DNA of 14,006 nucleotides. Source: Palsa-1233 sp031367105. GTDB lineage: Bacteria; Gemmatimonadota; Gemmatimonadetes; Gemmatimonadales; GWC2-71-9. Under the pieces are notes generated by a model. The model saw only the letters and a list, made by a program, of their open reading frames with translations. It was not told where the DNA came from and searched no databases. The stretch is from the NCBI GenBank assembly GCA_031367105.1, contig JANLPG010000147.1, forward strand, positions 1 to 14,006, written 5' to 3'. Positions 13,653 to 14,006 of the stretch are shown piece after piece. The translations under genes were made by a program, and so were the position numbers. Within the stretch, counting starts at the first letter, position 1. Each line of letters opens with the position of its first letter.

Positions 13653-14006
13653 ATGGTTTTCAAACTCACCCTCGGGCTCGCGCTGGTCAGCGCCCTGCCG
13701 ATCTACCCGCAAGACGCCAAATCCAGGGAGCATCCCGTGACGACTATCGCCCGCGGCACCTTTGACGTGAAGATGAAGCCGTTGCCGTCCGACGAGATCG
13801 CCGAGGTGGCGATGATCGGCCGGATGTCGATCGACAAGCTGTTCCACGGCGATATCGAAGGGACCAGCAAGGGACAGATGCTCGCCACGACCAGCCCCGT
13901 CGCCGGGTCGGCGTCCTACGGTGCGCTGGAGCGAGTCACCGGCACGGTGAATGGCAGGCGAGGGTCCTTCTCGCTGCAGCACAGCGCGTGGATGGCCGGG
14001 GGGAAG
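13653..14006 (+). CDS. DUF3224 protein, N-terminal part, runs off the right edge
   Basis: An open frame of 118 codons begins at ATG 13653 after AAGGAG and continues to the window end. A signal-like N-terminus (MVFKLTLGLALVSALP) precedes the DUF3224 pattern: ARGTFDVKMKPLP, IGRMSIDKLFHGDIEGTSKGQML, GSASYGALERVTGTVNGRRGSFSLQHSA. The family is a single beta-barrel-like domain of about 130-150 residues with no settled function. Many members lack a signal peptide and start near the ARGTF segment; a GTG at 13737 would give such a form. The strong ribosome site favours the longer, exported form. The end of the domain lies outside the window. Confidence 0.82.
   Translation, partial: MVFKLTLGLALVSALPIYPQDAKSREHPVTTIARGTFDVKMKPLPSDEIAEVAMIGRMSIDKLFHGDIEGTSKGQMLATTSPVAGSASYGALERVTGTVNGRRGSFSLQHSAWMAGGK

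Noticed and set aside
1..14006. tRNA, rRNA, CRISPR arrays, insertion sequences and phage attachment sites
   Set aside because: I looked for cloverleaf-like sequences, regularly spaced repeats, transposase motifs and terminal inverted repeats and saw none.

Overview
The window is GC-rich DNA from a Gram-negative (diderm) bacterium. Evidence for this is an outer-membrane beta-barrel protein, five predicted lipoproteins with clear lipoboxes, and Shine-Dalgarno-led genes packed with short or overlapping junctions. The gene content (DUF4142, DUF305, LVIVD repeat, DUF3224, two-domain copper oxidase, DUF4956) fits Gemmatimonadota or a relative best. That taxon is an inference from family content; there is no rRNA or marker gene here.

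Layout. Positions 1-340 hold G-rich low-complexity DNA and perhaps the first codons of a gene leaving the left edge. A small lmo0937-type membrane peptide (343-495, minus) and a small Cro/C1-type regulator (708-950, plus) are divergent around a perfect 10-bp inverted repeat. Positions 980-1229 carry a decayed beta-carbonic anhydrase with frameshifts, an internal deletion and a stop codon. A lipoprotein with all the copper and catalytic residues of NirK-type nitrite reductase follows (1355-2389).

The core is a four-gene, translationally coupled operon (2536-8133): a DUF4956 membrane protein, an SdiA-regulated-like beta-propeller lipoprotein, an 865-residue exported protein (N-terminal domain with a kinase-like DRH...DxD pattern, C-terminal outer-membrane barrel), and a metallophosphoesterase lipoprotein. 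From memory of the family, the last two are the halves of single long proteins found in Bacteroidetes. The set looks like an envelope phosphoryl-transfer or phosphate-ester module and is the most interesting feature of the window. A DUF4142 protein and a DUF962/Mpo1-like membrane protein follow on the same strand.

At 9169-9246 there is an N-terminal stub of an OsmC-like protein, cut off where two convergent minus-strand genes end. Those two are a MoaD/ThiS-like protein (9252-9548) and a BNR/Asp-box propeller protein (9545-10660), coupled through an ATGA overlap. Divergent from them is a pair of lipoproteins: Met/His-rich DUF305 (10827-11477) and a 681-aa LVIVD-repeat protein (11530-13575). 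A strong hairpin terminator (13598-13628) closes that unit. A DUF3224 protein begins at 13653 and runs off the right edge.

Overall this is an envelope-protein region with little cytoplasmic metabolism. Two themes recur: copper or redox proteins (NirK-like, DUF305) and phosphate-related envelope proteins (the 2536-8133 operon). Two degraded genes show local gene loss.
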